A DNA stretch of 8,853 bases from positions 6,139 to 14,991 of the forward strand of contig DBZZ01000034.1 in NCBI GenBank assembly GCA_002311315.1. The letters run 5' to 3'. Source of the DNA: Methylococcaceae bacterium UBA1147 (lineage in GTDB: Bacteria; Pseudomonadota; Gammaproteobacteria; Methylococcales; UBA1147). The position numbers and the translations under genes are program-made. Position 1 is the first letter of the stretch. Each line of letters starts with the position of its first letter. The notes beneath the pieces were generated by a model. The model was not told the DNA's origin. It worked only from the letters and a program-made list of their open reading frames with translations, and searched no databases. Positions 1 to 6,115 of this stretch are shown here, in pieces.

Positions 1-362
1 GCCGCGCGAACCCGCCTGCCAACCTCGCGGTAAGGATAATCGCCAATCAACAGCGGCAAGGCCACATTATCGTAGACCGTTCGATCGTTCAGTAACCGGT
101 AGTCCTGGAAAATCAACCCCAGTTTTCGTCTCAGGAACGGAACCTTCCTGGCCGAGGTCCGACCCAGGTTCTCACCATCGAAGATGATCTGACCGCGTGA
201 TGAACGCTCGATCAGCGCCGACAGCTTCAGTACCGTGGTCTTGCCTGCCCCGGACCGTCCAGTCAGGAAAACCATTTCACCTTCTCCGATGTGAAAACTG
301 AGATCGAGAAGCGCTTCCCCGCTGTCGCGGTAGCGTTTACTTACATGGTCGAACTGCAGCAC
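1..362 (-). CDS. ftsE: Cell-division ABC transporter ATPase FtsE, N-terminal part (cut by window edge)
   Basis: FtsE is the cytoplasmic ATPase of the FtsEX complex, which sits at the septum and controls cell-wall hydrolases during division. About 120 codons are present; the signature motif, Walker B and C-terminus lie outside the window. Visible motifs are a Walker A loop GRSGAGKT at residues 35-42 (E. coli has GHSGAGKS), the FtsE-typical VPFLRRKLGLIFQDYRLL with the Q-loop glutamine at 86, and DRTVYDNVALPL directly after it. The start is GTG at 362-360: the frame has a stop seven codons upstream (TAA, TTT, TTT, CGC, GTA, AAA, then GTG) and no other usable start. No Shine-Dalgarno sequence is visible. 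The gene begins only 18 bases after the ftsY stop, so translation is probably coupled to ftsY. The order ftsY-ftsE is the classical one, and ftsX would be expected next, outside the window. Confidence 0.95.
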   Translation of the reverse strand, partial: MLQFDHVSKRYRDSGEALLDLSFHIGEGEMVFLTGRSGAGKTTVLKLSALIERSSRGQIIFDGENLGRTSARKVPFLRRKLGLIFQDYRLLNDRTVYDNVALPLLIGDYPYREVGRRVRA

Positions 363-380
363 TTTTACGCGAAAAAATTA

Positions 381-2390
381 TCAATGTTCGGGTTCTTCGG
401 AAAACAGGGCTTCAATGAAGTTCTCTGCATTGAAATCCTGCAGGTCATTGATTCCCTCACCGACGCCGACGAAACGAATCGGTATCTCCATCTTCCGGGC
501 CAGGGCAAAGATCACCCCTCCCTTGGCCGTACCGTCTAGCTTGGTCAGCGCGATGCCAGTCAGATTCACGTACCGATGAAAATGCTCCGCCTGTGACAAC
601 GCGTTCTGGCCGGTTCCCGCATCAACGACGAGCAACACTTCATGCGGTGCGGCGGGATCCAGTTTTGCCATGATCCGCTTGACCTTTTTCAGTTCCTCCA
701 TGAGATTATCTTTGGTATGAAGACGTCCAGCCGTATCGGCAATCAGAACATCAATCCCGCGCGCCTGGGCCGACTGCAGAGCATCGTAAACAACCGATGC
801 AGAATCGGCTCCGCTATGCTGAGCGATCACCGGTACATCGTTTCTTTCGCCCCATATCTGCAACTGTTCCACCGCTGCGGCCCGGAACGTATCGCCAGCT
901 GCCAGCATGACGCTCAGACCACGCATTTGAAGGCTCTTGGCCAACTTGCCGATTGTGGTCGTTTTCCCTACCCCGTTCACCCCAACAACCAGGATGACAA
1001 AGGGTTCACCGGTTGATTCGATGCTCAGGGGTACATCGCAGGGCTTCAGAATATCCAGCAGGTTTTCCCGCAGGGCCAGCTTGAGTGCATCGGAATCCCC
1101 CAATTGGTTCCGCTCGACGCTGGCCGTGAGCTTGTCAATAATCTCGCGCGTCGCGTCGACGCCGATGTCGGCCAGCAGAAGGGTTGATTCAATGTCCTCG
1201 AGCAATTCGGCATCGATCTCCTTCTTGCCCAGCGGGATGGCCTGGAACACTGCGCTTAATCCTGAACGCGTGCGGCCGAGCTGGCTGCTTAACCGCTGGT
1301 ACAGGCTGACCGGCTCGACCGCAACCTCAGGTTCTCCGGCCCCTTCGGACAACGCATCGGCAACGGCAGTGTCCGCGGTTCCCGACTGCAGCTCTTCTGC
1401 CGGCAAGGCGCCCTGCCGGCTACTCCAGAAATCGATGTAGAGCAGTAGCATCAGTAGCAAGGCCGCAACGCTGCTGTGCCCAACCACGACCGCCACGGAC
1501 AGACCTTCGACAACCGAGGCCACCCCAAGGCCCACTTCGACCAGCAACAGAACGCTAAGCAATACCCCCGATTTACGGAGTTTCCTGCGGTACCTCGACG
1601 AACTGATGGCCACTGCCAGTCCGCCCAGCGCCAGAAACGAAACCACGGCTCCAAGACGATGGGTCCAGTTGATGGCAACTCGGGCCCCGTGACTGAGAAC
1701 GCCACCCTGGTAATCCAGGCCAGGATCCAACATCGGCGAAAACCCGGCCAGGTAATCCGCTTGCGGCCACCAACTACCGAGACAGACTGGAAAATCCGGG
1801 CAGGCCATTCCAGCGTAATGCCCGCTGACCCAGTTACCCAAGGCGATTTCCACGACCACCAGCAAGAATGAAAACCGGGCCCAAAAACCAATCCCGACTG
1901 GCTCCCTGTCAACGCTCAACCCGGAATTGACCCGCAGAAAGGTCCAGAATGCAAACCAGCAAACCAGCAAGGCAGTCAGGTGATCGGCCATGACAACAAC
2001 CGGCATCAGCTTGAACTGCAGGAGCCACTTGTTCAGAAATATTTGCAGTGTCACTCCACCTAGCAGCAGGGTGGAAGAAAGGATTGCAACCTTTCGATGC
2101 ACGCGAACGAAGAAGGATCCCAGCCACAGCAGGCTGACCAACAGACCGGTAAGACCGATCAGGACCTGGTGCAAGACCGAAGCCAGCACCTTTTTGGAAA
2201 GGGACTTCGACCCGCTATCCGGCGCAGCTGCCTGCTCCATCGGTTGTCCCGTCCCGAGCAGTGTTTCCAGGCCTCCGCAGACCGGCCAATCCGAACAAGC
2301 CAGGCCCGCATCCGATACGCGGACAAGGGAACCTGCAACGACGACGCTGAAGGTTAGTAATACAACCAGAAATGTGAGACCTCTGAACAT
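381..2390 (-). CDS. ftsY: CtaA/Cox15-like membrane domain fused to SRP receptor GTPase FtsY
   Basis: One uninterrupted 669-residue frame joins two families. Residues ~1-322 are a CtaA/Cox15 (heme A synthase) domain with about eight membrane segments. It has the paired loop cysteines C32/C38 (ACSDWPVC) and C197/C203 (ACPDFPVC), and the four expected heme-ligand histidines H74, H137, H244 and H305, with R245 after the third. In the first helix pair the family ExxHR motif reads S71-V-L-H74-Q75, so the glutamate essential in Bacillus CtaA and the arginine are both missing. Residues ~323-362 are a short, mostly acidic linker. Residues ~363-669 are a complete FtsY NG domain: amphipathic SLYQRLSSQL start, G1 GVNGVGKT (470-477), DTFRAAA (500-506), DTAGR (552-556), TKLDG (616-620) and the GVGEGINDL C-terminus. 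FtsY receives SRP-ribosome complexes at the inner membrane. Here the CtaA part replaces the usual long acidic A domain and would fix the GTPase in the membrane. The start is ATG with a weak GAG/CGGA element upstream. No GTG or TTG start lies in the linker. ftsE follows by 18 bases. Heme A synthase activity is doubtful; FtsY activity is likely. Confidence 0.93.
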   Translation of the reverse strand: MFRGLTFLVVLLTFSVVVAGSLVRVSDAGLACSDWPVCGGLETLLGTGQPMEQAAAPDSGSKSLSKKVLASVLHQVLIGLTGLLVSLLWLGSFFVRVHRKVAILSSTLLLGGVTLQIFLNKWLLQFKLMPVVVMADHLTALLVCWFAFWTFLRVNSGLSVDREPVGIGFWARFSFLLVVVEIALGNWVSGHYAGMACPDFPVCLGSWWPQADYLAGFSPMLDPGLDYQGGVLSHGARVAINWTHRLGAVVSFLALGGLAVAISSSRYRRKLRKSGVLLSVLLLVEVGLGVASVVEGLSVAVVVGHSSVAALLLMLLLYIDFWSSRQGALPAEELQSGTADTAVADALSEGAGEPEVAVEPVSLYQRLSSQLGRTRSGLSAVFQAIPLGKKEIDAELLEDIESTLLLADIGVDATREIIDKLTASVERNQLGDSDALKLALRENLLDILKPCDVPLSIESTGEPFVILVVGVNGVGKTTTIGKLAKSLQMRGLSVMLAAGDTFRAAAVEQLQIWGERNDVPVIAQHSGADSASVVYDALQSAQARGIDVLIADTAGRLHTKDNLMEELKKVKRIMAKLDPAAPHEVLLVVDAGTGQNALSQAEHFHRYVNLTGIALTKLDGTAKGGVIFALARKMEIPIRFVGVGEGINDLQDFNAENFIEALFSEEPEH

Positions 2391-2402
2391 ATCCGTTACT
2401 CG

Positions 2403-2408
2403 ATTATA
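2403..2408 (-). promoter_or_regulatory. Possible -10 box upstream of ctaA-ftsY
   Basis: On the minus strand the bases read TATAAT, a perfect sigma-70 -10 hexamer. It lies 12 bases before the ATG of the fusion gene. No convincing -35 box exists at 16-18 bases (best match about 3 of 6), and the implied leader would be only a few bases long. Chance occurrence in this AT-rich stretch is quite possible. Confidence 0.2.
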
Positions 2409-2421
2409 AATTTGTTTTTAT

Positions 2422-2458
2422 CTGTTCCAGTCCGGCCTTCCGGCCCGACGAAAAACAG
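2422..2458. repeat. Imperfect inverted repeat (hairpin) before ctaA-ftsY
   Basis: The stem pairs CTGTT with AACAG on the outside and GTC-GGCC with GGCC-GAC on the inside. The inner part has one mismatch and a four-base loop, and there is an internal bulge. Neither strand has a T-run after the stem, so it does not look like an intrinsic terminator. It sits between the coxB-like gene and the fusion gene and could be an RNA structure in the transcript or a leftover of the deletion that removed the intervening cox genes. Confidence 0.35.
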
Positions 2459-2483
2459 TCGAATCCATTTCGGACTCTAGGTT

Positions 2484-2594
2484 TTACTTTTCCCGCAACC
2501 GGTCGGCAAAAAGAAACCAGGCGTTCATCAAACCGCCCAGGCCCCATTTTGAAATCATCTGCTCGGCATCCACCACCTTCGCTGACACGATCAC
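2484..2594 (-). CDS. Possible 36-codon small ORF after the coxB-like gene
   Basis: A short frame starting at GTG eight bases after the coxB-like stop encodes 36 residues ending in NAWFLFADRLREK. It has an aromatic segment (GLGGLMNAWFLF) followed by a basic tail. I do not recognise the product. There is no clear Shine-Dalgarno sequence, and the length is within chance range for this GC content. It could be a genuine small protein coupled to coxB, the tail of a gene deleted between coxB and ctaA, or nothing. Confidence 0.2.
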   Translation of the reverse strand: MIVSAKVVDAEQMISKWGLGGLMNAWFLFADRLREK

Positions 2595-2601
2595 CAGCGC
2601 G

Positions 2602-3339
2602 TTAATGATTCACCTGTCCTGGCGCGGAGCGCTGTGTTTTCACCCATTGTGCGTATTCGTTTTCGATCCTTGCATCGACGACAAAGGATTTTATCCCATC
2701 AACCGTGCCGTTCGCCGGGCTACACTGGCCGCGGTAGATTCCCGGTTTATCGGCCCTAAGCCAGGATTCATGAGACACCTCAGCGACCGTATTCACACCA
2801 CCCCAGTCAAGTCCTGAAACCGACCACATGTGGGAGACAGCAGAAGCCGAAAACGACAGCCAGACCTTCCTTCCGGCTGGGATGATCATCACCTGACCGG
2901 CAACCGATCCGTCTTCCGGCGCGAAAGTAACCCCGTCCACCACGTAGCCATAGCCGCCACCGCACTGATCGACCGTGACGGTAACGCTGACATCAGCGGC
3001 GAGTTGATCACCCGTGAACATCATCTGGCGAACGGCTAGCATAGCCGTGCCGATCAGGATCACGAACGGAATCAGTGCCCAGAGGGATTCCATCGCTGCA
3101 TTTTCATCAAAAGCAGTAGCGGACCCATCCCGCAACTGGCGGTGATGGTAGAACGAATAGAACATGAGCGCGAAAACAACCAGCCCGATAGCCAGGCAAA
3201 TCCAGAGCATAAAGAAATGCAGATCAACCCGATCCGGGGAAACCCTTGACATCTCTTGCGGCCCATCGGCCCCGATCCCCGCAACAGGCCATGCGGCAGA
3301 TGTGAAAAACGTCCAGAGCCTGTCCCTGGCTTTGTTCAC
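2602..3339 (-). CDS. Cytochrome c oxidase subunit II homologue lacking the CuA site
   Basis: The 245 residues follow the CoxB plan: a short N-terminal segment, transmembrane helix 1 (~40-65, VDLHFFMLWICLAIGLVVFA), helix 2 (~85-107, ESLWALIPFVILIGTAMLAV) and a periplasmic cupredoxin-like domain to the end. Normally this domain binds the binuclear CuA centre that takes electrons from cytochrome c. Here the first histidine survives (H170 in SHMW) and so does one cysteine (C206). The usual C-S-E-x-C-G-x-x-H-x-x-M reads CSPANGTVDGIK, so the second cysteine is N210, the histidine D214 and the methionine K217. The aromatic GHQWxW stretch has become DQCGGGYGY, removing the electron-entry tryptophan. 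It cannot carry a normal CuA centre. The start is GTG with a good AGAGGA ribosome site 8 bases upstream. No subunit I gene is next to it. The frame is intact, so the protein is probably made; its function is unknown. Family assignment is confident, role is not. Confidence 0.88.
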   Translation of the reverse strand: MNKARDRLWTFFTSAAWPVAGIGADGPQEMSRVSPDRVDLHFFMLWICLAIGLVVFALMFYSFYHHRQLRDGSATAFDENAAMESLWALIPFVILIGTAMLAVRQMMFTGDQLAADVSVTVTVDQCGGGYGYVVDGVTFAPEDGSVAGQVMIIPAGRKVWLSFSASAVSHMWSVSGLDWGGVNTVAEVSHESWLRADKPGIYRGQCSPANGTVDGIKSFVVDARIENEYAQWVKTQRSAPGQVNH

Positions 3340-3347
3340 CGAGCAAT

Positions 3348-3353
3348 TCCTCT
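3348..3353 (-). promoter_or_regulatory. Ribosome binding site of the coxB-like gene
   Basis: The minus strand carries AGAGGA with an 8-base spacer to the GTG at 3339. This is the strongest Shine-Dalgarno in the left half of the window. It decides the GTG start, as there is no ATG in frame nearby, and it supports the view that the CuA-less protein is still translated. Confidence 0.7.
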
Positions 3354-3410
3354 TTTCAAATGACGCATGTCCAAACTTTCATTACCGTTTCAGTTAGGGA
3401 ACGCTCAGAA

Positions 3411-3438
3411 ACCAGAAAACCCGGCATTGACCGGGTTT
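3411..3438 (-). terminator. Terminator-like hairpin between the bio operon and coxB-like gene
   Basis: Perfect arms AAACCCGG and CCGGGTTT (3417-3424 and 3431-3438) enclose a six-base loop. On the minus strand the stem runs into TTTTCTGGTTTC, a broken T-tract. It would end biotin-operon transcription about 70 bases before the coxB-like start, so that gene would need its own promoter just below or would depend on read-through. The T-tract is imperfect and the distance from the bioD stop (~370 bases) is long, so attenuation or chance remains possible. Confidence 0.45.
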
Positions 3439-3676
3439 CATTACTTTCCATAACGACTGGAGAAACAGGAAAACAGTCCGCTTCGAAGCAGCGATACGAT
3501 ATCCCACTCGCCGGGCATACAGAACCTTGTTGCCTGTTGGTCCGGTCCGGTTTCTGGAAACCGCCAAAGGAGCGTTTCAAGTTGAATTTGTGCACGCCAC
3601 TGGATCTGTTCGAAAAAGTGCCGTTACGCCGGCGACAAGCAATCAGGCCTAGCCGGTAAAATCTAACGCAGTTGGG

Positions 3677-3692
3677 ATTCTTATACAAGAAT
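3677..3692. promoter_or_regulatory. Palindrome ATTCTTATACAAGAAT, possible operator
   Basis: Six-base arms ATTCTT and AAGAAT surround a four-base centre ATAC. The dyad lies in the non-coding gap downstream of bioD and about 340 bases upstream of the coxB-like start. The symmetry does not extend into the flanking G-rich bases, and it is not followed by a T-run. It resembles a dimeric repressor site in form only; no regulator family is recognised. Confidence 0.2.
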
Positions 3693-3724
3693 GGGGCAAG
3701 ATTTTCTACTCTTCCCGCTCTTTT

Positions 3725-3751
3725 GGTTCCTTAGAGGCTAAGGGCTAAACC
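3725..3751. repeat. Inverted repeat downstream of bioD
   Basis: CCTTAG and CTAAGG pair around a three-base loop, and outer GGTT/AACC arms extend the stem across a four-base bulge. It lies about 55 bases past the bioD stop, where the 3' end of the biotin operon mRNA would be. There is no T-run after it on the minus strand, so it may protect the mRNA 3' end rather than terminate. Confidence 0.35.
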
Positions 3752-3805
3752 AGATCGCAGAAATCCACCAACCAATCCTCTCCCTTCACGGCCAAGCAGG
3801 ACAGT

Positions 3806-4495
3806 TCAATCCTGAACCCAGTGATCCAGTTCGAAACACCCGGCCAGAGCAGCCCTTTCCCGATCGTCGATGAAAGGCACAAACCCGAGGCAGGGTGCAG
3901 GGATTTCTTGGCTCAGGCTTTCCATGTTTTCTTCCAGGTAGTCAAAACCGGGCTCCGTAAGGTTGCCGACCCAGCCTGCAAGAGTACAACCCGAGCGCTC
4001 GATTGCGCACGATGTCAGGAAGGCATGGTTCAGACAACCCAGACGCAAGCCGACAACAAGAACCACAGGAAGCCCCAAAACGGTGGCCATGTCGGCCAGC
4101 CGGTCGTTCGAATTGAGCGGTACCTGCCATCCGCCAATACCCTCGACAAGCACAAATTCCGCAAGCCCCTGGAGAACACGAAAACGATCAACGACTTTTT
4201 CCAGCCGGATCTCCCCCCCTTGTCGCCGGGCTGCGATATGCGGCGAAACCGACGGCTCGAAAGCGTACGGGTTCACCGTTGAGTAGTCGATATTAATGGA
4301 TGAATGAGCCTGCAGCAGAACTGCGTCTTGATTCCTGAGTGAAGGTCCTTCCCGATAGCAGCCCGAAGCCACCGGTTTCATGCCGGCAACCCGAAGCCCG
4401 TGCTCCTTGAGGTTTGCCATGATCCCCAGCGAGACCTGGGTTTTCCCGACTCCCGTATCGGTGCCGGTAACAAACACGCCTTTCATCCGCGCCAT
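3806..4495 (-). CDS. bioD: Dethiobiotin synthetase BioD
   Basis: BioD is a cytoplasmic ATP-dependent ligase. It carboxylates 7,8-diaminopelargonic acid and closes the ureido ring to give dethiobiotin, the step before BioB. The 229 residues match the usual length. Visible motifs are the P-loop GTDTGVGKT (11-19), KPVASG with the catalytic lysine K40, the PYAFEPSVSPHIAA stretch, VEGIGGWQVPL (~117-127) and GLRLGCLNHAFLT (149-161). The start is ATG 4495, which has GGGAG 8 bases upstream; an ATG at codon 4 is a less likely alternative. The gene overlaps the end of bioC by 13 bases and is the last gene of the biotin operon. The first three residues before KGVFVTG are the only uncertain part. Confidence 0.96.
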   Translation of the reverse strand: MARMKGVFVTGTDTGVGKTQVSLGIMANLKEHGLRVAGMKPVASGCYREGPSLRNQDAVLLQAHSSINIDYSTVNPYAFEPSVSPHIAARRQGGEIRLEKVVDRFRVLQGLAEFVLVEGIGGWQVPLNSNDRLADMATVLGLPVVLVVGLRLGCLNHAFLTSCAIERSGCTLAGWVGNLTEPGFDYLEENMESLSQEIPAPCLGFVPFIDDRERAALAGCFELDHWVQD

Positions 4496-5322
4496 GCGAT
4501 TCGCTCCCGGTCAGCTGGTGGCCGGGAACATTTCCCCAAGATCAGCTCAAAAGTGGCGGTGATTTCCTTTCCTCCTTGCCGGCCCGGGTAGCCGTCAATC
4601 ACACGCCTGATCTTTTCCTTCCCGGTCAGGGTGCGTGGCCGATCGCAGGTCACATTCTGGGCGCCAATCCCCTTCAATTCACGCATCAGTTCCAGTACTC
4701 CCCCGTACACTACCCTGATGGCCTCACATTCCAGGCTTTCGTTGATCAAGCCGGCCCGCAACATCGCCTTTTCGATCTCCGATTCAGCGGCAAAATGATT
4801 GACATGGCTGTGCATGTCGACCTGTCTCCAGGCGGCACGCAGTTCCGATAGCGTTTTCGGGCCAAAAGTGCTGAAGACGAACAGCCCTTCCGGTTTCAGT
4901 ACCCGCGCCACTTCACCAAATAGGCGTTGCAGATCACGGCACCATTGGATCATCAGGTTCGAAAATACGAGATCTATGGAGTCGTCAGCCACAGGCAGGT
5001 ACTCGGCATCGGCACAAACATAGGCTGTATCGACAAGTTGTCCCGCCCGTGCTGTGCCAAGCATCTGCGGCGCGATGTCCAGTCCGGTCACGTTTGCCTG
5101 ACGTTGTTGCAACTGGCGCGTGCAATAGCCGGTGCCGGAACCAAGATCGAGGATCTCCGCCCGGTCGGGCAAGGGTACCGCCGACAGGCAACCCAACAAA
5201 CGGTCACCGATGCCCCGCTGCACCACTGCCCATTCGTCGTATCCGCGGGCGGCGCGGCCAAACGAAGCGCGGACCAGCGATTTGTCAGCAACCTGCTCCA
5301 CCGATGCTGAATCAGGCACCAT
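4483..5322 (-). CDS. bioC: Malonyl-ACP O-methyltransferase BioC
   Basis: BioC uses S-adenosylmethionine to methylate the free carboxyl of malonyl-ACP, so that the fatty-acid enzymes can elongate it to pimeloyl-ACP methyl ester. The 279 residues show the family opening VRASFGRAARGYDEWAVVQ (17-35), SAM motif I ILDLGSGTGY (57-66), the acidic loop LDIAPQML, DAEYLPVADDSIDLVFSNL, the BioC hallmark NLMIQW (~122-127), VLKPEGLFVFSTFGPKTL, and HVNHF and GIGAQN further on. The second glycine-loop residue is Ser where many BioC proteins have Cys (GCGTG), which is tolerated in methyltransferases. The ATG at 5322 overlaps the bioH end by 11 bases and has GGGAG 9 bases upstream. Its neighbour bioH encodes the enzyme that later removes the methyl group. 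Confidence 0.96.
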   Translation of the reverse strand: MVPDSASVEQVADKSLVRASFGRAARGYDEWAVVQRGIGDRLLGCLSAVPLPDRAEILDLGSGTGYCTRQLQQRQANVTGLDIAPQMLGTARAGQLVDTAYVCADAEYLPVADDSIDLVFSNLMIQWCRDLQRLFGEVARVLKPEGLFVFSTFGPKTLSELRAAWRQVDMHSHVNHFAAESEIEKAMLRAGLINESLECEAIRVVYGGVLELMRELKGIGAQNVTCDRPRTLTGKEKIRRVIDGYPGRQGGKEITATFELILGKCSRPPADRERIAWRG

Positions 5323-6115
5323 GCCCTGAACTCCCGTGTTTGGCGAGAAAAGCCAAGACCGCCGTCAAGCATTGGTCGCGGTGGGTAATGAATGGAATAT
5401 GCCCTGCCTTGCTGAGTACATTCACTTCAATCGAGGAATTCAGACGGCTGATCGACTCCCCGACCGCGACCGGCACCAGGGCGTCCCTGGCACCCAGTAG
5501 GACCAGAACCGGCTGAAGCAATATTCGCAGCCGGTCACGCAGATCGGCGGACAGCAGAATGTCCACGCCGGCCGCCAAGGCATCCGGATGCGGCGGATAG
5601 TCCTTTAACCAGTCTTTTAAATAGGAGTAAACCTGGCGCGAATTTTCCATTTCCATGGTCTGCAACTTGAGGAACCGCAGCAAGGTTAGTTCGGGATCTT
5701 CCCGCAGGTCACGCTGAAAGTCCCGAAGAACATTTCTTTCCATGGCGTGCGGCCAGTTTTTTCCGGCACTGAACCTCGGATTCCCGGCAATCATCCCGAT
5801 ACTCCTGACACGGTCCGGGAACACGCCACTCAGAAACAGCACCAGCGTTGCCCCGAGGGACCAGCCAATCCAGTGTGCCTTTTCCGACACCGTGGCCACC
5901 AGCAAGTTTGCTATGCTTTCCGTAGACCAGTCAACCAGCATCGGGCTTCTCCCGTGTCCCGGAAGGTCGACAATGGTCACGCGGTAGGTTTGCGCAAGCC
6001 GTTCTGCAAAATCGCGCAGCAATCCCCCGTGCATTCCCCAGCCATGAACCAAAACCACGTCTTCACCCTGTCCGAAGGTTTGGCAGAAAAGCCGGCTGCG
6101 GTGAGAATCAATCAC
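5312..6115 (-). CDS. bioH: Pimeloyl-ACP methyl ester carboxylesterase BioH
   Basis: BioH is an alpha/beta hydrolase that removes the methyl group from pimeloyl-ACP methyl ester, ending chain elongation and handing pimeloyl-ACP to BioF. With the GTG start at 6115 it has 267 residues, close to the family length. HGWG lies at 24-27, the nucleophile elbow GWSLG has S86, and the triad is completed by D211 (GARDALVP) and H239 (KAGHIPF). FLKLQTM and NPRFSAG also match BioH. A longer reading frame reaches 6220, but its extra 35 residues have no family counterpart and overlap the conserved end of bioF. The GTG that overlaps the bioF stop (8-base overlap) aligns with the E. coli N-terminus. The ribosome site there is weak (GGCGAG), so coupling to bioF is likely. 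Confidence 0.93.
   Translation of the reverse strand: MIDSHRSRLFCQTFGQGEDVVLVHGWGMHGGLLRDFAERLAQTYRVTIVDLPGHGRSPMLVDWSTESIANLLVATVSEKAHWIGWSLGATLVLFLSGVFPDRVRSIGMIAGNPRFSAGKNWPHAMERNVLRDFQRDLREDPELTLLRFLKLQTMEMENSRQVYSYLKDWLKDYPPHPDALAAGVDILLSADLRDRLRILLQPVLVLLGARDALVPVAVGESISRLNSSIEVNVLSKAGHIPFITHRDQCLTAVLAFLAKHGSSGHGA

Larger units (their letters stand above)
3340..3805. other. 466-base gap between bioD and the coxB-like gene
   Basis: I see no convincing gene here. The two longest open frames (minus strand 3688-3356 and plus strand 3360-3659) are rich in Arg, Ser and Cys, lack recognisable motifs and overlap each other, as expected of chance frames. No tRNA or rRNA was recognised. The gap holds three inverted repeats, listed separately (3411-3438, 3677-3692 and 3725-3751), and must contain any promoter serving the coxB-like gene. 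No strong -35/-10 pair was found. It could also be the worn remains of a gene that once stood between bioD and coxB. Confidence 0.6.

Noticed and set aside
937..1440. 167-residue open frame on the plus strand opposite ftsY
   Set aside because: It is the antisense shadow of the FtsY N-terminal region and linker, Ser/Arg rich, with no family match that I recognise. The minus-strand frame carries all GTPase motifs.
2422..2458. Intrinsic terminator before ctaA-ftsY
   Set aside because: The stem is good but neither strand has a T-run directly after it; on the minus strand the T-run comes before the stem.
3356..3688. 110-residue minus-strand frame (and 99-residue plus-strand frame) in the bioD-coxB gap
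   Set aside because: Composition is Arg/Ser/Cys rich without domains, the two frames overlap on opposite strands, and the minus frame runs across the terminator-like hairpin, the coxB ribosome site region and close to its start. Treated as chance.
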